A stretch of 64,000 nucleotides of DNA from CAG-390 sp045644325 (GCA_045644325.1 JAZRGT010000030.1:1-64000), one strand, 5' to 3'. Counted from the stretch's first letter, positions 49,379 to 59,315 are shown. The notes: generated from the letters alone by a model not told the origin. Translations and numbers: made by a program.

Positions 49379-50449
49379 TTAAAACTTCAAGGGAAGGGGA
49401 TTCTGTGCGTGTACTGTTTCGATAACGCCGATTACGGCGGCAGCCATTTCGGGGGTGACGGTCATAGGTCTGCCCTCGGTGATCTTGTAGTAGAGCTGTT
49501 CGTAAAGCGAAGCGGTGCCGACGTCGAATGCCGTACCCTCGAACTTGCCCTCCTCCTCGTGCTTGACGAGCTTTTCGGAGCAGTAGACGGGATCGCCCGC
49601 ATCGTTCTTGATGAAGGTCTCGGAGACCTCCTTTTCGGGGTTCTCACCGTCAACTATGTAGGTCATATTGTAAGCGCTGGGCGTGCACTTGAAGCATCCG
49701 CGAGTGCCGAGGATCTTGACGTTATAGTTCGAGAAAGCGTCGATCGAGGTGACCTCGATATCCACAACGGGCTTGTTGGGCGTATCAATGATGATCTTTG
49801 CGAAGTCATCCGAGTCGCCGAAGGTCAGCGCACAGCCGAGCTTCGAGTAAACCACGCGAGCGTTTTCGTCGAAATCAAGGAATCCGAGCGCGAGTCCGAT
49901 GGGGTGGGGACCGGTGTTGTAAACACCGCCCGCGCACTTTTTCTGAAGTGTCTGCCAGTCCCAACGGCGGGCGAAATTGTTATAGCGGATGCTGATCTGC
50001 TTGATCTCGCCGAGCTTGCCCGATTTTGCAAGTTCGTATGCAAAGGGATAGAAGGGAGCAAGGAAGGTCTGCTGGAATACAGCAAGTGTTACGCCCTTAT
50101 CCTTTGCGATCTTGATAAGCTCATCGCATTCGTAGCGCGTGCGACCGAAGGGCTTTTCAACGAGCACGTTGAAGCCGTGAAGGAGAAGATCCTTGGTGAT
50201 CGGATAGTGCATTTCCGAATAGGTGGAGTTGACAACGAGGTCGATGTCATCAAGCTTGAAAAGCTCGGTGTAATCGGCAAATGTCTTGCATCCGGGATAG
50301 ATCTCCTCGGCAACACCTCTGCGGAACTCGTCCGCGTCGACGACGTATTTTACGTCATAATAAAGATTGTCCTTGCTGCGGTAATATTTTCCGTGGATGT
50401 TTTTACCGCTTCTGCCTTGACCGATGATGGCGAGATTGAGTTTTTTCAT
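49379..50449 (-). CDS. Gfo/Idh/MocA family oxidoreductase 2
   Basis: 356 residues. IIGQGRSGKNIHG nucleotide loop at 6-18, catalytic EKPFGRT near residue 97, and a GFo_C-type sheet domain with NTGPHPIGLALGF. NAD(P)-dependent oxidation or epimerisation of a sugar or inositol. 12 nt before oxidoreductase 1. Confidence 0.9.
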   Translation of the reverse strand: MKKLNLAIIGQGRSGKNIHGKYYRSKDNLYYDVKYVVDADEFRRGVAEEIYPGCKTFADYTELFKLDDIDLVVNSTYSEMHYPITKDLLLHGFNVLVEKPFGRTRYECDELIKIAKDKGVTLAVFQQTFLAPFYPFAYELAKSGKLGEIKQISIRYNNFARRWDWQTLQKKCAGGVYNTGPHPIGLALGFLDFDENARVVYSKLGCALTFGDSDDFAKIIIDTPNKPVVDIEVTSIDAFSNYNVKILGTRGCFKCTPSAYNMTYIVDGENPEKEVSETFIKNDAGDPVYCSEKLVKHEEEGKFEGTAFDVGTASLYEQLYYKITEGRPMTVTPEMAAAVIGVIETVHAQNPLPLKF

Positions 50450-50464
50450 AATTAAAAATCTCCT

Positions 50465-51244
50465 TTATAATTTTAATCCTCTGTTGAATTCGTTTACAAA
50501 ATCTATATCGCGTGCGGTAAGTTCTACCCAAGCGGGCGAGAAGCCGCATTTGATTGCGTTGCGCGCGGATTTGAGATTACACCACGCGGTGCAGTAGAAG
50601 GGAACCTTATCGAGCTTCAAAATCTCGATACCAAGGCGGCTCGTCAGTGCCGAGGCGATGCCCTGCCTGCGGTATTCGGGAAGAACGTCGATACCGATCT
50701 GATACATTTCATCGCAGTCAGCAGAGCATCCCGCAAGACCGACAAGCTTGCCGTTATCGTAAGCACCGACACCCAGAACGTCAAGCTCCTTGCGTTTTTC
50801 GCAAAGAGCGTTGCTCCATTCGGGAAGATAGAGGTCAGCAAAATCCTCCTGATGAAGGATTCGCATCTCGTAAGGGCAGGGAAGTTCGCGCAGTCTTTCA
50901 AGATCGGGCAGATAATAGACCGCCGTAAAACAGACTTTGAGGTGGTAGGGCAGAAGCATTTCGTCGAGGACGTGTACATTCGGCGTTTCAAACGAGTGTG
51001 CGACAACGTATTTGCTTAAATATTCACGTACCGCCTCACGAGTCCGATCACTTGTCTGCGCCACGACGTTGTTGCCGTAGCTGACGAGATCGCATTCGAA
51101 TGGAAGGGGAAGATATCTTCGCGCCTTCGGATGCTTCACCGAGGAGGTCAGCACGTGTTCCTCTTTGAGAAAATCTTCGGGTGAGCAATTGCAGTCGTAT
51201 GCCGATTGACGAAGCGCGATCTGCATTATCTTTTCATTTGTCAT
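50465..51244 (-). CDS. GNAT family N-acetyltransferase with N-terminal extension
   Basis: 259 residues from ATG 51244, which lies one base after the TrkH stop (TGAAATG). The C-terminal half holds the acetyl-CoA loop YRRQGIASALT with IGIDVLPE before it; the N-terminal 120 residues form a second, degenerate half. Substrate unknown. Its position in a potassium/sugar operon is probably by chance of co-transcription. Confidence 0.85.
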   Translation of the reverse strand: MTNEKIMQIALRQSAYDCNCSPEDFLKEEHVLTSSVKHPKARRYLPLPFECDLVSYGNNVVAQTSDRTREAVREYLSKYVVAHSFETPNVHVLDEMLLPYHLKVCFTAVYYLPDLERLRELPCPYEMRILHQEDFADLYLPEWSNALCEKRKELDVLGVGAYDNGKLVGLAGCSADCDEMYQIGIDVLPEYRRQGIASALTSRLGIEILKLDKVPFYCTAWCNLKSARNAIKCGFSPAWVELTARDIDFVNEFNRGLKL

Positions 51245-51245
51245 T

Positions 51246-52700
51246 TCAGTTACCTTTCGATCTTTTCCAAATGAGCGGATTGAGTCCGAGCAGGAGGGGG
51301 AATACCTCAAGTCTGCCGAGGAGCATTGCGAAGGAGAGAATTATTTTTGAAAATCCCGAATAATCCGCAAAGCTTGACGTCGGACCGACTCCCGCAAATC
51401 CGGGACCGATATTATTGAAGCAGGCAACCGATGCGGTAAAGTTGGTCTCAAAATCGAAGGGCTCGAATGAGAGAAGCACAAATACTGCGATTATGCAGAG
51501 CGTATAGACGGCAAAGTATGAGGTTACGCCGTTCAGCGTTTCGTCATCAAGCTTCTTGCCCTCCGACATAACCGCCTTTACGGAACGGGGATGGAGAAGT
51601 CGCTTGAGCTCCTTTTTAATGGATTTGAAAAGGATAACGACTCTTGCCGCCTTAAGACCTCCGCCTGTCGAGCCCGCACAGCCTCCGATGAACATCAATA
51701 TAAGCAAAAGTGCCTTGGAAAGTCCCGGCCAAAGGTTGAAGTCAGCCGTGGCGTAGCCCGTGGTTGATACTATGGTACAAACCTGAAAAGCGGAAAGGCG
51801 GATCGCTTCCTCAAAGGTTTCGTACATAGGGAGGATGTCAATGGTTATCGCGCCGATGCAGAAAAGCACGAGGGCGCAGAAGAACCAAAGCTCGTCGCTC
51901 TTGAACACCGCGCGGAATTTTCTGATCAGCATAAGGTAATAGAGGTTGAAATTAATTGCAAACAGGAACATAAACACTGTTATGACCCATTGCAGATATG
52001 GCGAATAGGACGCTATACTGTCCGCCTTTATGCCAAAGCCGCCCGTGCCCGCAGTACCGAAGGCATGAACGATGCTGTCGAATATTGGCATTCCGCCAGC
52101 TATGAGAAGGACTGTGAGGATGGCGGTCATACCGAAATAGATCCAATAAAGTATCTTTGCCGTGTCGCGCGAGCGGGGAACGAGCTTACCGACCGTCGGA
52201 CCGGGCATTTCGGCTTTGAGGATATTGAGCGATCTGTCCGCGATGTTAGGCACGACCGCCGTTACGAGCACGAGAACTCCCATACCGCCGATCCAATGCG
52301 TGAAGCTGCGCCAGAAGAGCATACATTTGTCGAGCGATTCAACGTCGCGGAGGATGGATGCACCCGTTGTGGTAAATCCGCTGACGGTTTCAAAGAAGGC
52401 GTCAACGTAGGAGGGGATCGCGCCGCCGAGGACGAAGGGAAGAGCGCCGACGGCTGACATCATAAGCCAAGCGTAGGCAACTATTGCGAAGCCTTCCTTG
52501 GCGTAAATAAGTCGGCTTTGCGGCTTGAAGAAAAGAATGAATATCATTCCGACCGCAAGCGAAAGCGCAGCCGTTATAAGAAAGAATATGCCGCTTTTTT
52601 CAAGATAGATCAAGGCGACGAGTGCAGGTAGGAGCAGCAGAGCCGCCTCCGCCAGAGCAATATACCCGACGGTATAAAAGACCATTTTACGATTCATCAC
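51246..52700 (-). CDS. trkH: TrkH-type potassium transporter, second system
   Basis: 484 residues with the four pore loops SGFTTTGASI, GTAGTGGFGIK, IVSTTGYATAD and NNIGPGFAGVG and the extra N-terminal helices of true TrkH. Imports K+. Preceded 10 nt upstream by trkA. Distinct from the KtrB-like protein at 8012, so the cell has two potassium uptake systems. Confidence 0.94.
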   Translation of the reverse strand: MMNRKMVFYTVGYIALAEAALLLLPALVALIYLEKSGIFFLITAALSLAVGMIFILFFKPQSRLIYAKEGFAIVAYAWLMMSAVGALPFVLGGAIPSYVDAFFETVSGFTTTGASILRDVESLDKCMLFWRSFTHWIGGMGVLVLVTAVVPNIADRSLNILKAEMPGPTVGKLVPRSRDTAKILYWIYFGMTAILTVLLIAGGMPIFDSIVHAFGTAGTGGFGIKADSIASYSPYLQWVITVFMFLFAINFNLYYLMLIRKFRAVFKSDELWFFCALVLFCIGAITIDILPMYETFEEAIRLSAFQVCTIVSTTGYATADFNLWPGLSKALLLILMFIGGCAGSTGGGLKAARVVILFKSIKKELKRLLHPRSVKAVMSEGKKLDDETLNGVTSYFAVYTLCIIAVFVLLSFEPFDFETNFTASVACFNNIGPGFAGVGPTSSFADYSGFSKIILSFAMLLGRLEVFPLLLGLNPLIWKRSKGN

Positions 52701-52710
52701 GAGCCCCCGA

Positions 52711-54069
52711 TCATTCGATTATATCCGAGAGGTCGTAAAGTCGGTGATTTGCGGCGATGACTATGACCTTGTCGCCGGGGAGGATGACGTCGTCACCGCT
52801 CGGAACTATCGGGCGGCGGTTGCGAAGAATGCCGGCGATAAGGATGTTTGGCTTGAATCTGATCTCCTTTAGTGCCTTGCCCGCGTGGCTGAAATCGGCG
52901 CTTACGTTGAATTCAAGCGCCTCGGCTTTACCGTCCATAATTTTATAAAGCTTTTCGACGTTACTGCCTACGGAATTCTGAAGCGCGCGGGCATAACGAA
53001 CGACCTCGTCTGCTACAGTGTGGATCGGTGAGATTATTGTGTCGATTCCGAGCTTGCCCGCGATGGGGTGAAACTCGGGGCGGTTGACCTTTGCAATGAC
53101 CTTTCCGACCTTCTGCGATGCCGCAAAGTATGAGATAAGGATATTGTTTTCGTCGTATCCCGTGAGCGCGACGAAGGCGTCCTTTTGTCTGATGCCCTCC
53201 TCGATCAGCATATCCTGATCCGCGCCGTCGCCGCATATAACCGTTGCACCCGGAATCGCCTCGGCAAATTCAGCGCATCTTTCGGGCTTCTTGTCAATAA
53301 CGGTCACGTTATGCCCCGAGGCGAGAAGTGATTGTGTGAGATAATACGCGATACGGCTTGCGCCGAGGAGCATTACGTCCTTTGCCTTTCGTGTGATAAG
53401 ACCGAAGCTTCGGAGAAGCTTGCCGATCTCGTTCGGCGCGGCTGTCAGGGCGATCCGGTCGCCGCCGCGAAGCTCAAAGCGGCCGTCGGGGATTATGACC
53501 TCGCTGTTGCGCAGCACAGAGCAGATAAGGAAAGTACCGGGGCTGTGACGGCGCAGATCGATCATATTCTTACCGATCAGCGGCGAATCTTCCGAGAGGA
53601 TCATTTCAACTATTTCGAATCTTCTTGAAGCGAAGGTCTCGATATTGACTGCCGAGGGGAATTTGAGAATATTGGCTATCGTGTGCGCAACCGATGCCTC
53701 GGGATTGAGAGCCGCGGAAAGCTGAAGCTGTGTTACCATAAAGCCGAGGCTCTTGTCGTTGTATTCGGGGTCGCGTATGCGGGCGACCGTGTATTTTGCG
53801 CCGAGAGTTTTTGCGATGAAGCAGGAGAGCATATTGAGCTCGTCCGAGTCCGTTGTGGCGATAACTATGTCCGCTCGTGCCGCACCCGCCTCGGCGAGCA
53901 CCTCACAGTCGGTGCCGATACCGCAAAGACCGATAACATCGCAGGAGTTAGTGACCTCCTCGATGACGTCGGGCGATTTATCAATGACGGCAACGTCGTG
54001 CCCCTCGGAAACAAGCTTATCCGCGAGACTTTTTCCTATCTTGCCGCATCCTACGATGATGATTTTCAT
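52711..54069 (-). CDS. trkA: Trk potassium regulator TrkA, double RCK
   Basis: 452 residues made of two RCK_N/RCK_C repeats: first Rossmann loop GCGKIGKSLA (7-16) with VIDKS acid end, second LLGASRIAYYL (about 233) with VIDKKPE. Binds NAD(H) or ATP/ADP and gates TrkH. Ten nt after the GH99-like lipoprotein and ten nt before trkH. Confidence 0.94.
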   Translation of the reverse strand: MKIIIVGCGKIGKSLADKLVSEGHDVAVIDKSPDVIEEVTNSCDVIGLCGIGTDCEVLAEAGAARADIVIATTDSDELNMLSCFIAKTLGAKYTVARIRDPEYNDKSLGFMVTQLQLSAALNPEASVAHTIANILKFPSAVNIETFASRRFEIVEMILSEDSPLIGKNMIDLRRHSPGTFLICSVLRNSEVIIPDGRFELRGGDRIALTAAPNEIGKLLRSFGLITRKAKDVMLLGASRIAYYLTQSLLASGHNVTVIDKKPERCAEFAEAIPGATVICGDGADQDMLIEEGIRQKDAFVALTGYDENNILISYFAASQKVGKVIAKVNRPEFHPIAGKLGIDTIISPIHTVADEVVRYARALQNSVGSNVEKLYKIMDGKAEALEFNVSADFSHAGKALKEIRFKPNILIAGILRNRRPIVPSGDDVILPGDKVIVIAANHRLYDLSDIIE

Positions 54070-54079
54070 TTTTTCCTCC

Positions 54080-56113
54080 TTATTCCGCGTCGGGAATATA
54101 ATTCTGATATATCCAATTGAGTCGTCCGAGAGGGGCTACGTCGCCGTAGGTGTAGAAATCTTCCATGACAGAGTATTTTGTGCTTCTGTCGGCATCCGCC
54201 CATTTGAACTCAACGTAAATTTCCTTGTAGTTTTTGATCCCGAGCATTGAGAGGGGAACGGAGATCATCATTTCGGTGTTCTCAATGCGGTAAGATACCT
54301 TGCCGATCTCGGCTGTGCAGAGCACTCCGTCTGCCGACGAGCAAGCCGCAACGGTCGTCATATCTGCGCTTTCAGGGGTGGCGTTGATGAGAAAATCGTA
54401 GCCGTACCAACCGTCGGCGGCGTTATTATTGGTGTTGACGAACAGCTGCATCCACGAGTTATCAGTGTTGAATTCGGAGATATTCTCCGCGCATCTGACG
54501 TAGAAATAAAGATTTTCCGTGTCATTCGTCACCTTGGCTTCGATTATATCGTTGTTGCCCGTGCGATCCTGAAGAACCTTGCCGCCGAAGGATTTGGACG
54601 ATCTGTCCTTGGTGTCGCCCGCGGGATCGGCGTAGGAAACAATGATCTTGTCCCATTGATCAAAGGATGCCGCGAGGTCGATCTTGTTTCTTGCATCCTG
54701 AATGATGACGGGAGCGGAGCCCTTGAGCCTTTGTACGTTGGATATCAACTGCATATAATAGTTATCGAAATATCCGCCGCGCATCATTTCGGCATCGCGG
54801 GAAAATTCCATCGAAGCGGTATCGACGAAGTGGACGAAGCTCGCGTCGCCGCGGTGCTGCTGACCGTTTTGCCTTTGCGCTACCCACTCGTTCCAACCCG
54901 TTACGAGAACGTAGGGCACGCCCGATTCTATAGCGCGATCCCATTGTGCTTGGAAATTGAGACCGAGATTAGTGATAAGATTATCCGCATCAAAAGCCGC
55001 GCGGTAGGCTTCCATAGAAGCGTTGTCATCGGTCAGACCGTTAAAGCTTCTGCCTCGGTTGTAGGCGTAGCCGTAAAGCGAGGAATCCGAGAAGGTGACC
55101 GACTTGTTGTGCTGTGCGATCGAAACGCTGATCGCGCTCGGTTTTCCGTTATTATCGCTGAAAATTCTCTGCGGCCATTCGAAATCCATCCAGGGCCAGC
55201 CGTTTTTCTTGTAGTCCTCGTTCGGCCACTGAGCCGCCTTGACGGTGAAGAAGCCGTTTATATTTCCTTCCTCAACGCCGACGATGCAGGGCTTTCCGTC
55301 AACGTAAAACCACGTATCGGGATAGAGATTCTTCGAATAGATCTCGTCGTATAGCTGCTTCATAACGCTCTTGGAATTCGCATTGGTGTAGAAGACCACC
55401 TGAGGTGCATCGTAGCCTTGCTCGTTTAGCTCGTGGCAAGTCTTCATGACCTTGAGCGCGTTGTCCTTATAAATGTATCCGTTTGTAACGTCGAAGTAGA
55501 GAAAGTCGACATTTGCGTTTGAAAGAAGCTCCATATGCTTACGGATGACCCACGAATCGCTCGCGTAGTAGTAACCGTAAAGCGGCTCTGCAAACCAATG
55601 CATCGTGCCGATATTGCCGTAGATCTTTTTGCCCGTTGCGGGATCCTTGGCGTTTGCATCTTTGGCAAGCTCACCGTAGGTGTTTTTGATCTTTTCAAGA
55701 TCGTAAATGCCGTCATCGCCGTGTTCACCTTGCCAGAGAAAGTAGAAGATTCCTACGTATTTTTCTCCGTTCGAGCCGTATATGCCGGTCGTAAGCGAGG
55801 TGGGGAGGGCGCGTCCGACGTCATCGGTCGCGGCGAAGCCGCCCGAGAGGTAGTTTGCGTTGTTCGGAACGGTGTGCGAGACCTTCTCGCCGTTCAAGGT
55901 ATAGGATATAACGACGTTTTTGCCGTCCGCGCTTTCCTCAAATTTTAAAGTACCCTCGTAGTTGTCATCGGGATTAACGTACATCGTTTCTTCTCCTTCG
56001 GCTTCTGTTGTTATTGCGGTCTCACCCGTATTCGAGCAAGCGGCAAATGCGACAGCGGAAAACATTGCCGCAATGACCGCTATAAGCTTAACTATAAATT
56101 TTATATCTCTCAT
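54080..56113 (-). CDS. GH71/GH99-like glycoside hydrolase lipoprotein with C-terminal CBM9-like domain
   Basis: 677 residues. Signal peptide with lipobox AFAAC (Cys about residue 26). Core (about 95-460) resembles GH71/GH99-type endo-acting enzymes: VGIFYFLWQGEHG, GTMHWFAEPLYGYY, DFLYFDVTNGY, YTNANSK, DTWFYVDGKPCIVG, and VLVTGWNEW. Residues about 490-670 look like a DOMON/CBM9-type sugar-binding sandwich (NLYFYVRCAENIS, SWMQLFVNTNNN, YDFLINATPE). Probably cleaves a mannose- or glucose-containing polymer at the cell surface. First gene of a seven-gene operon. Confidence 0.82.
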   Translation of the reverse strand: MRDIKFIVKLIAVIAAMFSAVAFAACSNTGETAITTEAEGEETMYVNPDDNYEGTLKFEESADGKNVVISYTLNGEKVSHTVPNNANYLSGGFAATDDVGRALPTSLTTGIYGSNGEKYVGIFYFLWQGEHGDDGIYDLEKIKNTYGELAKDANAKDPATGKKIYGNIGTMHWFAEPLYGYYYASDSWVIRKHMELLSNANVDFLYFDVTNGYIYKDNALKVMKTCHELNEQGYDAPQVVFYTNANSKSVMKQLYDEIYSKNLYPDTWFYVDGKPCIVGVEEGNINGFFTVKAAQWPNEDYKKNGWPWMDFEWPQRIFSDNNGKPSAISVSIAQHNKSVTFSDSSLYGYAYNRGRSFNGLTDDNASMEAYRAAFDADNLITNLGLNFQAQWDRAIESGVPYVLVTGWNEWVAQRQNGQQHRGDASFVHFVDTASMEFSRDAEMMRGGYFDNYYMQLISNVQRLKGSAPVIIQDARNKIDLAASFDQWDKIIVSYADPAGDTKDRSSKSFGGKVLQDRTGNNDIIEAKVTNDTENLYFYVRCAENISEFNTDNSWMQLFVNTNNNAADGWYGYDFLINATPESADMTTVAACSSADGVLCTAEIGKVSYRIENTEMMISVPLSMLGIKNYKEIYVEFKWADADRSTKYSVMEDFYTYGDVAPLGRLNWIYQNYIPDAE

Positions 56114-56150
56114 AGTAACTCCAAGCTGTAAAAATTATATAATTATAATT

Positions 56151-56179
56151 ATTATATCACTTTTGCAGTATTTTTTCAA
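56151..56179 (-). promoter_or_regulatory. Promoter of the GH99-trkAH-oxidoreductase operon
   Basis: TTGAAA (56174-56179), 17 nt, TATAAT (56151-56156) on the minus strand. Confidence 0.8.
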
Positions 56180-56199
56180 TACTTTGGTCATATTTTAAT

Positions 56200-56238
56200 A
56201 ATAAAGACGCCGACTTTTTTACAGTCGGCGTCTTTATT
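56200..56238 (-). terminator. Terminator after the hydrolase unit
   Basis: Sixteen-base stem AATAAAGACGCCGACT / AGTCGGCGTCTTTATT with a 7-nt loop; can act on both strands. Confidence 0.85.
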
Positions 56239-56241
56239 GGA

Positions 56242-57108
56242 TTAAATGAATCTCTCAAACCACAAACGCAGTTCTTTTTTCATCGTGTCAACGACCTTGT
56301 GCGCTACTCCGTCGAGTATGTGTAACTCCGCGTAGCATCCCGCGCGGCGGATCGAATCGTAATATTCGCGCGAGATTACGGGATCGACCGTCATGTCGTC
56401 CGCGCCCTGCCAGATCTTGACGGGGCAGGGAGGGATAACGGCACGCACTCCCTCGGCGTTCACGAACGAGCGCGTGCGGTAGGGCTCAAATCCCGCGGTG
56501 TTGGACTCCGAGAATTCTTCGGTCGGAAAACGGAAATATTGAGTTATGAGCTTGCGGTATCGGTATCCGTCCTCGAACTTTCTGTCCCAAGGATTTCGGC
56601 AGATGTGATCACCTATCTGCACCCCCTGAAAGCTGAGGCCGGGGTTCATAACACCAAGCGCAATAACGAGGGAGGGGAAGGTGTTAGCGAAATTGATCGC
56701 CGTTCCTCCGCCCATCGAGTGCCCGGCGAGGAGCACTCTTGCTGTGAGATTGTAGTTCTTGACTGCATAGCGGTATGCTTTATAAAGCGCAAAGACGTGC
56801 TCGGGACAGCCGAGTGTCAAGCCGTGTGCCTCGCTTCCGCTGATGTCGAGCGCGGCAAAGCCCGCACGGATGCATTCGGAGGCATAGTCGATCCCGCCCG
56901 TTTTGCCTTCCGTTTCGCTAACGGTATTGCCCGCGCCGTGGCAGGAAAGGATCAGCGGAGTCGGCTCGCCGTCTGCGGTATAGGAATCGGGAAGGCAAAT
57001 AACAGCCTCGCACTCCGACCACACTTCGCGGTCGAGAACCTCATTAGCCGTTGACTCCGATATTTCACGGAAATTGTTGAATTTAACTTTGAAAAATATC
57101 TTTTCCAT
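56242..57108 (-). CDS. Alpha/beta hydrolase 1
   Basis: 288 residues from ATG 57108; an upstream TTG is less likely. Catalytic Ser in GHSMGGGTA (about 128-136), oxyanion LSCHGAGN (about 58), Asp in WQGADDMTVDP and His in GVAHKVVD. An esterase, possibly carbohydrate-related (it resembles dienelactone-hydrolase/acetyl-esterase-like proteins). Follows a second hydrolase by 4 nt. Confidence 0.85.
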   Translation of the reverse strand: MEKIFFKVKFNNFREISESTANEVLDREVWSECEAVICLPDSYTADGEPTPLILSCHGAGNTVSETEGKTGGIDYASECIRAGFAALDISGSEAHGLTLGCPEHVFALYKAYRYAVKNYNLTARVLLAGHSMGGGTAINFANTFPSLVIALGVMNPGLSFQGVQIGDHICRNPWDRKFEDGYRYRKLITQYFRFPTEEFSESNTAGFEPYRTRSFVNAEGVRAVIPPCPVKIWQGADDMTVDPVISREYYDSIRRAGCYAELHILDGVAHKVVDTMKKELRLWFERFI

Positions 57109-57112
57109 AGTC

Positions 57113-58078
57113 TTATTTTTCGATGAAATCAAATATCTTGTCCCAAAGCTCTTCGTCTTGTTCGGTAATTTTTTCCCAATCCCACGAGTTGCGGAAGGCT
57201 TCTACTGCCTCTGGCGTTTCAAAAGCCTTTTTCTTCATTCCCTCGGTCATTGCCGTGCTCATTTTGGAGAGCTCTGCAACGGCTTCGGCGGTGTAGTTCG
57301 GATTGTGAAGCTTGCCGTGAACGAGGAGAAAATCGATATTTGCGCCATCGGGAGGGTTCTTTTTGAGCGTGTCGAAGTGGTACGCTGTCTTGACGGTAGG
57401 ATCGTTATCCGACGCTATGTAAAGGATGCGGCTCGGTGAGCTTTTCAGGCTTCTGCGAGCGTCGATGAGGGAGTACATCGGATTCGCTTCGGATTCAAGA
57501 CGGAATATCGACGGGCGGTAGAATTTGAGAATTCCCGAGAAAAACTGCTCGATCATCCGCTCGACTCCGATGAATCCCGAAAGCGAGATGCAGGATTCGA
57601 TCTCGGGGTGGAGCGCGGAGATATTCAGCGCGGCAAAGCCGCCCCAGCTGTGACCGATGACGGTGAACTTTGCGTTGCCGCATTCCTTTGCCGATTGAAG
57701 CGCGTTTACCGCATAGTCGAGATCGCAGAGCGACTGTGCAAAGCCGCCGATATCCGCCCCTTCGGATTCAAGACAGCCCGTGTGGTCATAGGTGAAGACC
57801 ATATATCCGCGCCGTGCGATAAGCTCGATTTCTTTGAGATAAGCAACGTGACCGCATCCCATTCCGTGGTCGAATATGATGAGGCGGTCTTTTCTTGCGG
57901 AGGGATAATAGTAGTAATATCCCTGCAATTTTTGTCCGTTGTTGCCCTCGAAAACGAACGGCGTGCGCTGGAGTCCTTCAAAGTCGGCAACAGAGAAATA
58001 ATGAAGCAGAGGATTACCATCCTGACGGTTCTTTATATTGCTTTTATAGACGTTTATTATTGTTTTCTCAAAAATCAT
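57113..58078 (-). CDS. Alpha/beta hydrolase 2
   Basis: 321 residues from ATG 58078, chosen for TTGGAG 9 nt upstream. FDHGMGCGHVAY oxyanion segment, GHSWGGFAAL with catalytic Ser, DNDPTVK (Asp region) and a late HGKLHN His. BAAT/serine aminopeptidase-like lipase or esterase, cytoplasmic. Between exoA and hydrolase 1 in one unit. Confidence 0.85.
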   Translation of the reverse strand: MIFEKTIINVYKSNIKNRQDGNPLLHYFSVADFEGLQRTPFVFEGNNGQKLQGYYYYYPSARKDRLIIFDHGMGCGHVAYLKEIELIARRGYMVFTYDHTGCLESEGADIGGFAQSLCDLDYAVNALQSAKECGNAKFTVIGHSWGGFAALNISALHPEIESCISLSGFIGVERMIEQFFSGILKFYRPSIFRLESEANPMYSLIDARRSLKSSPSRILYIASDNDPTVKTAYHFDTLKKNPPDGANIDFLLVHGKLHNPNYTAEAVAELSKMSTAMTEGMKKKAFETPEAVEAFRNSWDWEKITEQDEELWDKIFDFIEK

Positions 58079-58082
58079 AATC

Positions 58083-58832
58083 TTACTCCAATTCAATACC
58101 TACTGGACAATGATCGCTGCCCATTACCGAGGTGAGAATAAAGCTGTCCTTAACGCGGTCAAACAGGCGGTTAGAGACAACAAAATAGTCGATGCGCCAA
58201 CCGACGTTCTTTGTGCGAGCGGAGAACATATAGCTCCACCAAGAATATTCGATCTTGTCGGGATAGAGTGCGCGGAAGGTGTCGGTGAATCCGCTTTCGA
58301 GCAGCTCGGTGAACTTGCCGCGCTCCTCGTCGGAAAATCCCGCACTCTGACGGTTGGATTTGGGATTCTTAAGGTCGATCTCATTGTGCGCGACGTTCAG
58401 GTCACCGCAATAAATGACCGGTTTCTTTTCATCGAGCGACTTGATATAACCTCGCAAAGCGTCCTCCCAAGCCATTCTGTAATCGAGACGCGCAAGCTCG
58501 CGCTGCGCGTTTGGAGTGTAGACGCAGAGAAGGTAGAAATCCTCGTATTCAAGCGTGATCGCGCGTCCTTCCGTATCGTGCTCGGGAATGCCGATGCCGT
58601 ATGAGACGGAGATCGGCCCGTGCTTCGTGAATATCGCAGTTCCCGAATAACCTTTCTTTTCCGCGCTGTACCAATACTGATGGTATCCTTCGGGCGCGAA
58701 ATCCGCCTGACCAGGCTGCATCTTCGTTTCCTGAATGCAGAAAAAATCTGCATTTTGCTCGGCAAAGAAATCGCCGAATCCCTTTTCAAGACACGCGCGG
58801 AAGCCGTTTACATTCCATGATATGAATTTCAT
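58083..58832 (-). CDS. exoA: Exodeoxyribonuclease III / AP endonuclease
   Basis: 249 residues, full length. SWNVNGFRA (5-13), QETKMQ (metal Glu), YTPNAQ, GDLNVAHNEID, SNRQSAGF, WWSYM and GSDHCPVG give all catalytic groups of the Xth/ExoA family. Repairs abasic sites and 3' blocks in DNA. Overlaps the Nudix gene by 4 bp (ATGA). Confidence 0.96.
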   Translation of the reverse strand: MKFISWNVNGFRACLEKGFGDFFAEQNADFFCIQETKMQPGQADFAPEGYHQYWYSAEKKGYSGTAIFTKHGPISVSYGIGIPEHDTEGRAITLEYEDFYLLCVYTPNAQRELARLDYRMAWEDALRGYIKSLDEKKPVIYCGDLNVAHNEIDLKNPKSNRQSAGFSDEERGKFTELLESGFTDTFRALYPDKIEYSWWSYMFSARTKNVGWRIDYFVVSNRLFDRVKDSFILTSVMGSDHCPVGIELE

Positions 58833-59311
58833 TTTATTACCTCAAAATATTCGCAAAGCGCGGTATATTCGCGGAGATAAGATCCACGCGTTTCCTCGCG
58901 CTTGAATTCATCGTGACGCGACCAGAGATCGCGGATGAAATCAATATCGATCCATTCGGGAACAAGACCTCGGATTGCTTCTTCATTCGTCAGATGAATT
59001 TCCGCCTCGCCCACTCTTTCGCAGATAAAATAATGCGTGACGTATTTCCAATCCTCGTAATATTCGTTAACCGTGATAACGTGATCATTTACCCGAACGA
59101 GAACTCCCGTTTCCTCGCAAACCTCACGGATGCAGCACTCCTCAAGCGTTTCATCCTTTTCAATTCCACCGCCCGGAGAGAAGAACTGCCGGTCAACGAG
59201 CTCGTGGCAGATCAATATTTTGCCGTTTTCAACTACAAAACCTCTGCACGCGACGCGACATCTTTTAACTTCGGGCAACCGGTTCTTTCCGAATATGTCA
59301 ACGCTTTTCAT
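58829..59311 (-). CDS. Nudix hydrolase
   Basis: 160 residues. Complete Nudix box from GGGIEKDETL to REVCEETGV (about 46-68), with the REVxEE metal glutamates. Cleaves nucleoside-diphosphate-X compounds; next to exonuclease III it could cleanse oxidised nucleotides, but its specificity is not visible. Confidence 0.92.
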   Translation of the reverse strand: MKSVDIFGKNRLPEVKRCRVACRGFVVENGKILICHELVDRQFFSPGGGIEKDETLEECCIREVCEETGVLVRVNDHVITVNEYYEDWKYVTHYFICERVGEAEIHLTNEEAIRGLVPEWIDIDFIRDLWSRHDEFKREETRGSYLREYTALCEYFEVIK

Positions 59312-59315
59312 TATT

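Noticed and set aside
48767..50455. 562-codon plus-strand frame over the two Gfo/Idh/MocA genes
   Set aside because: Opposite strand carries complete oxidoreductases with ribosome-binding sites.
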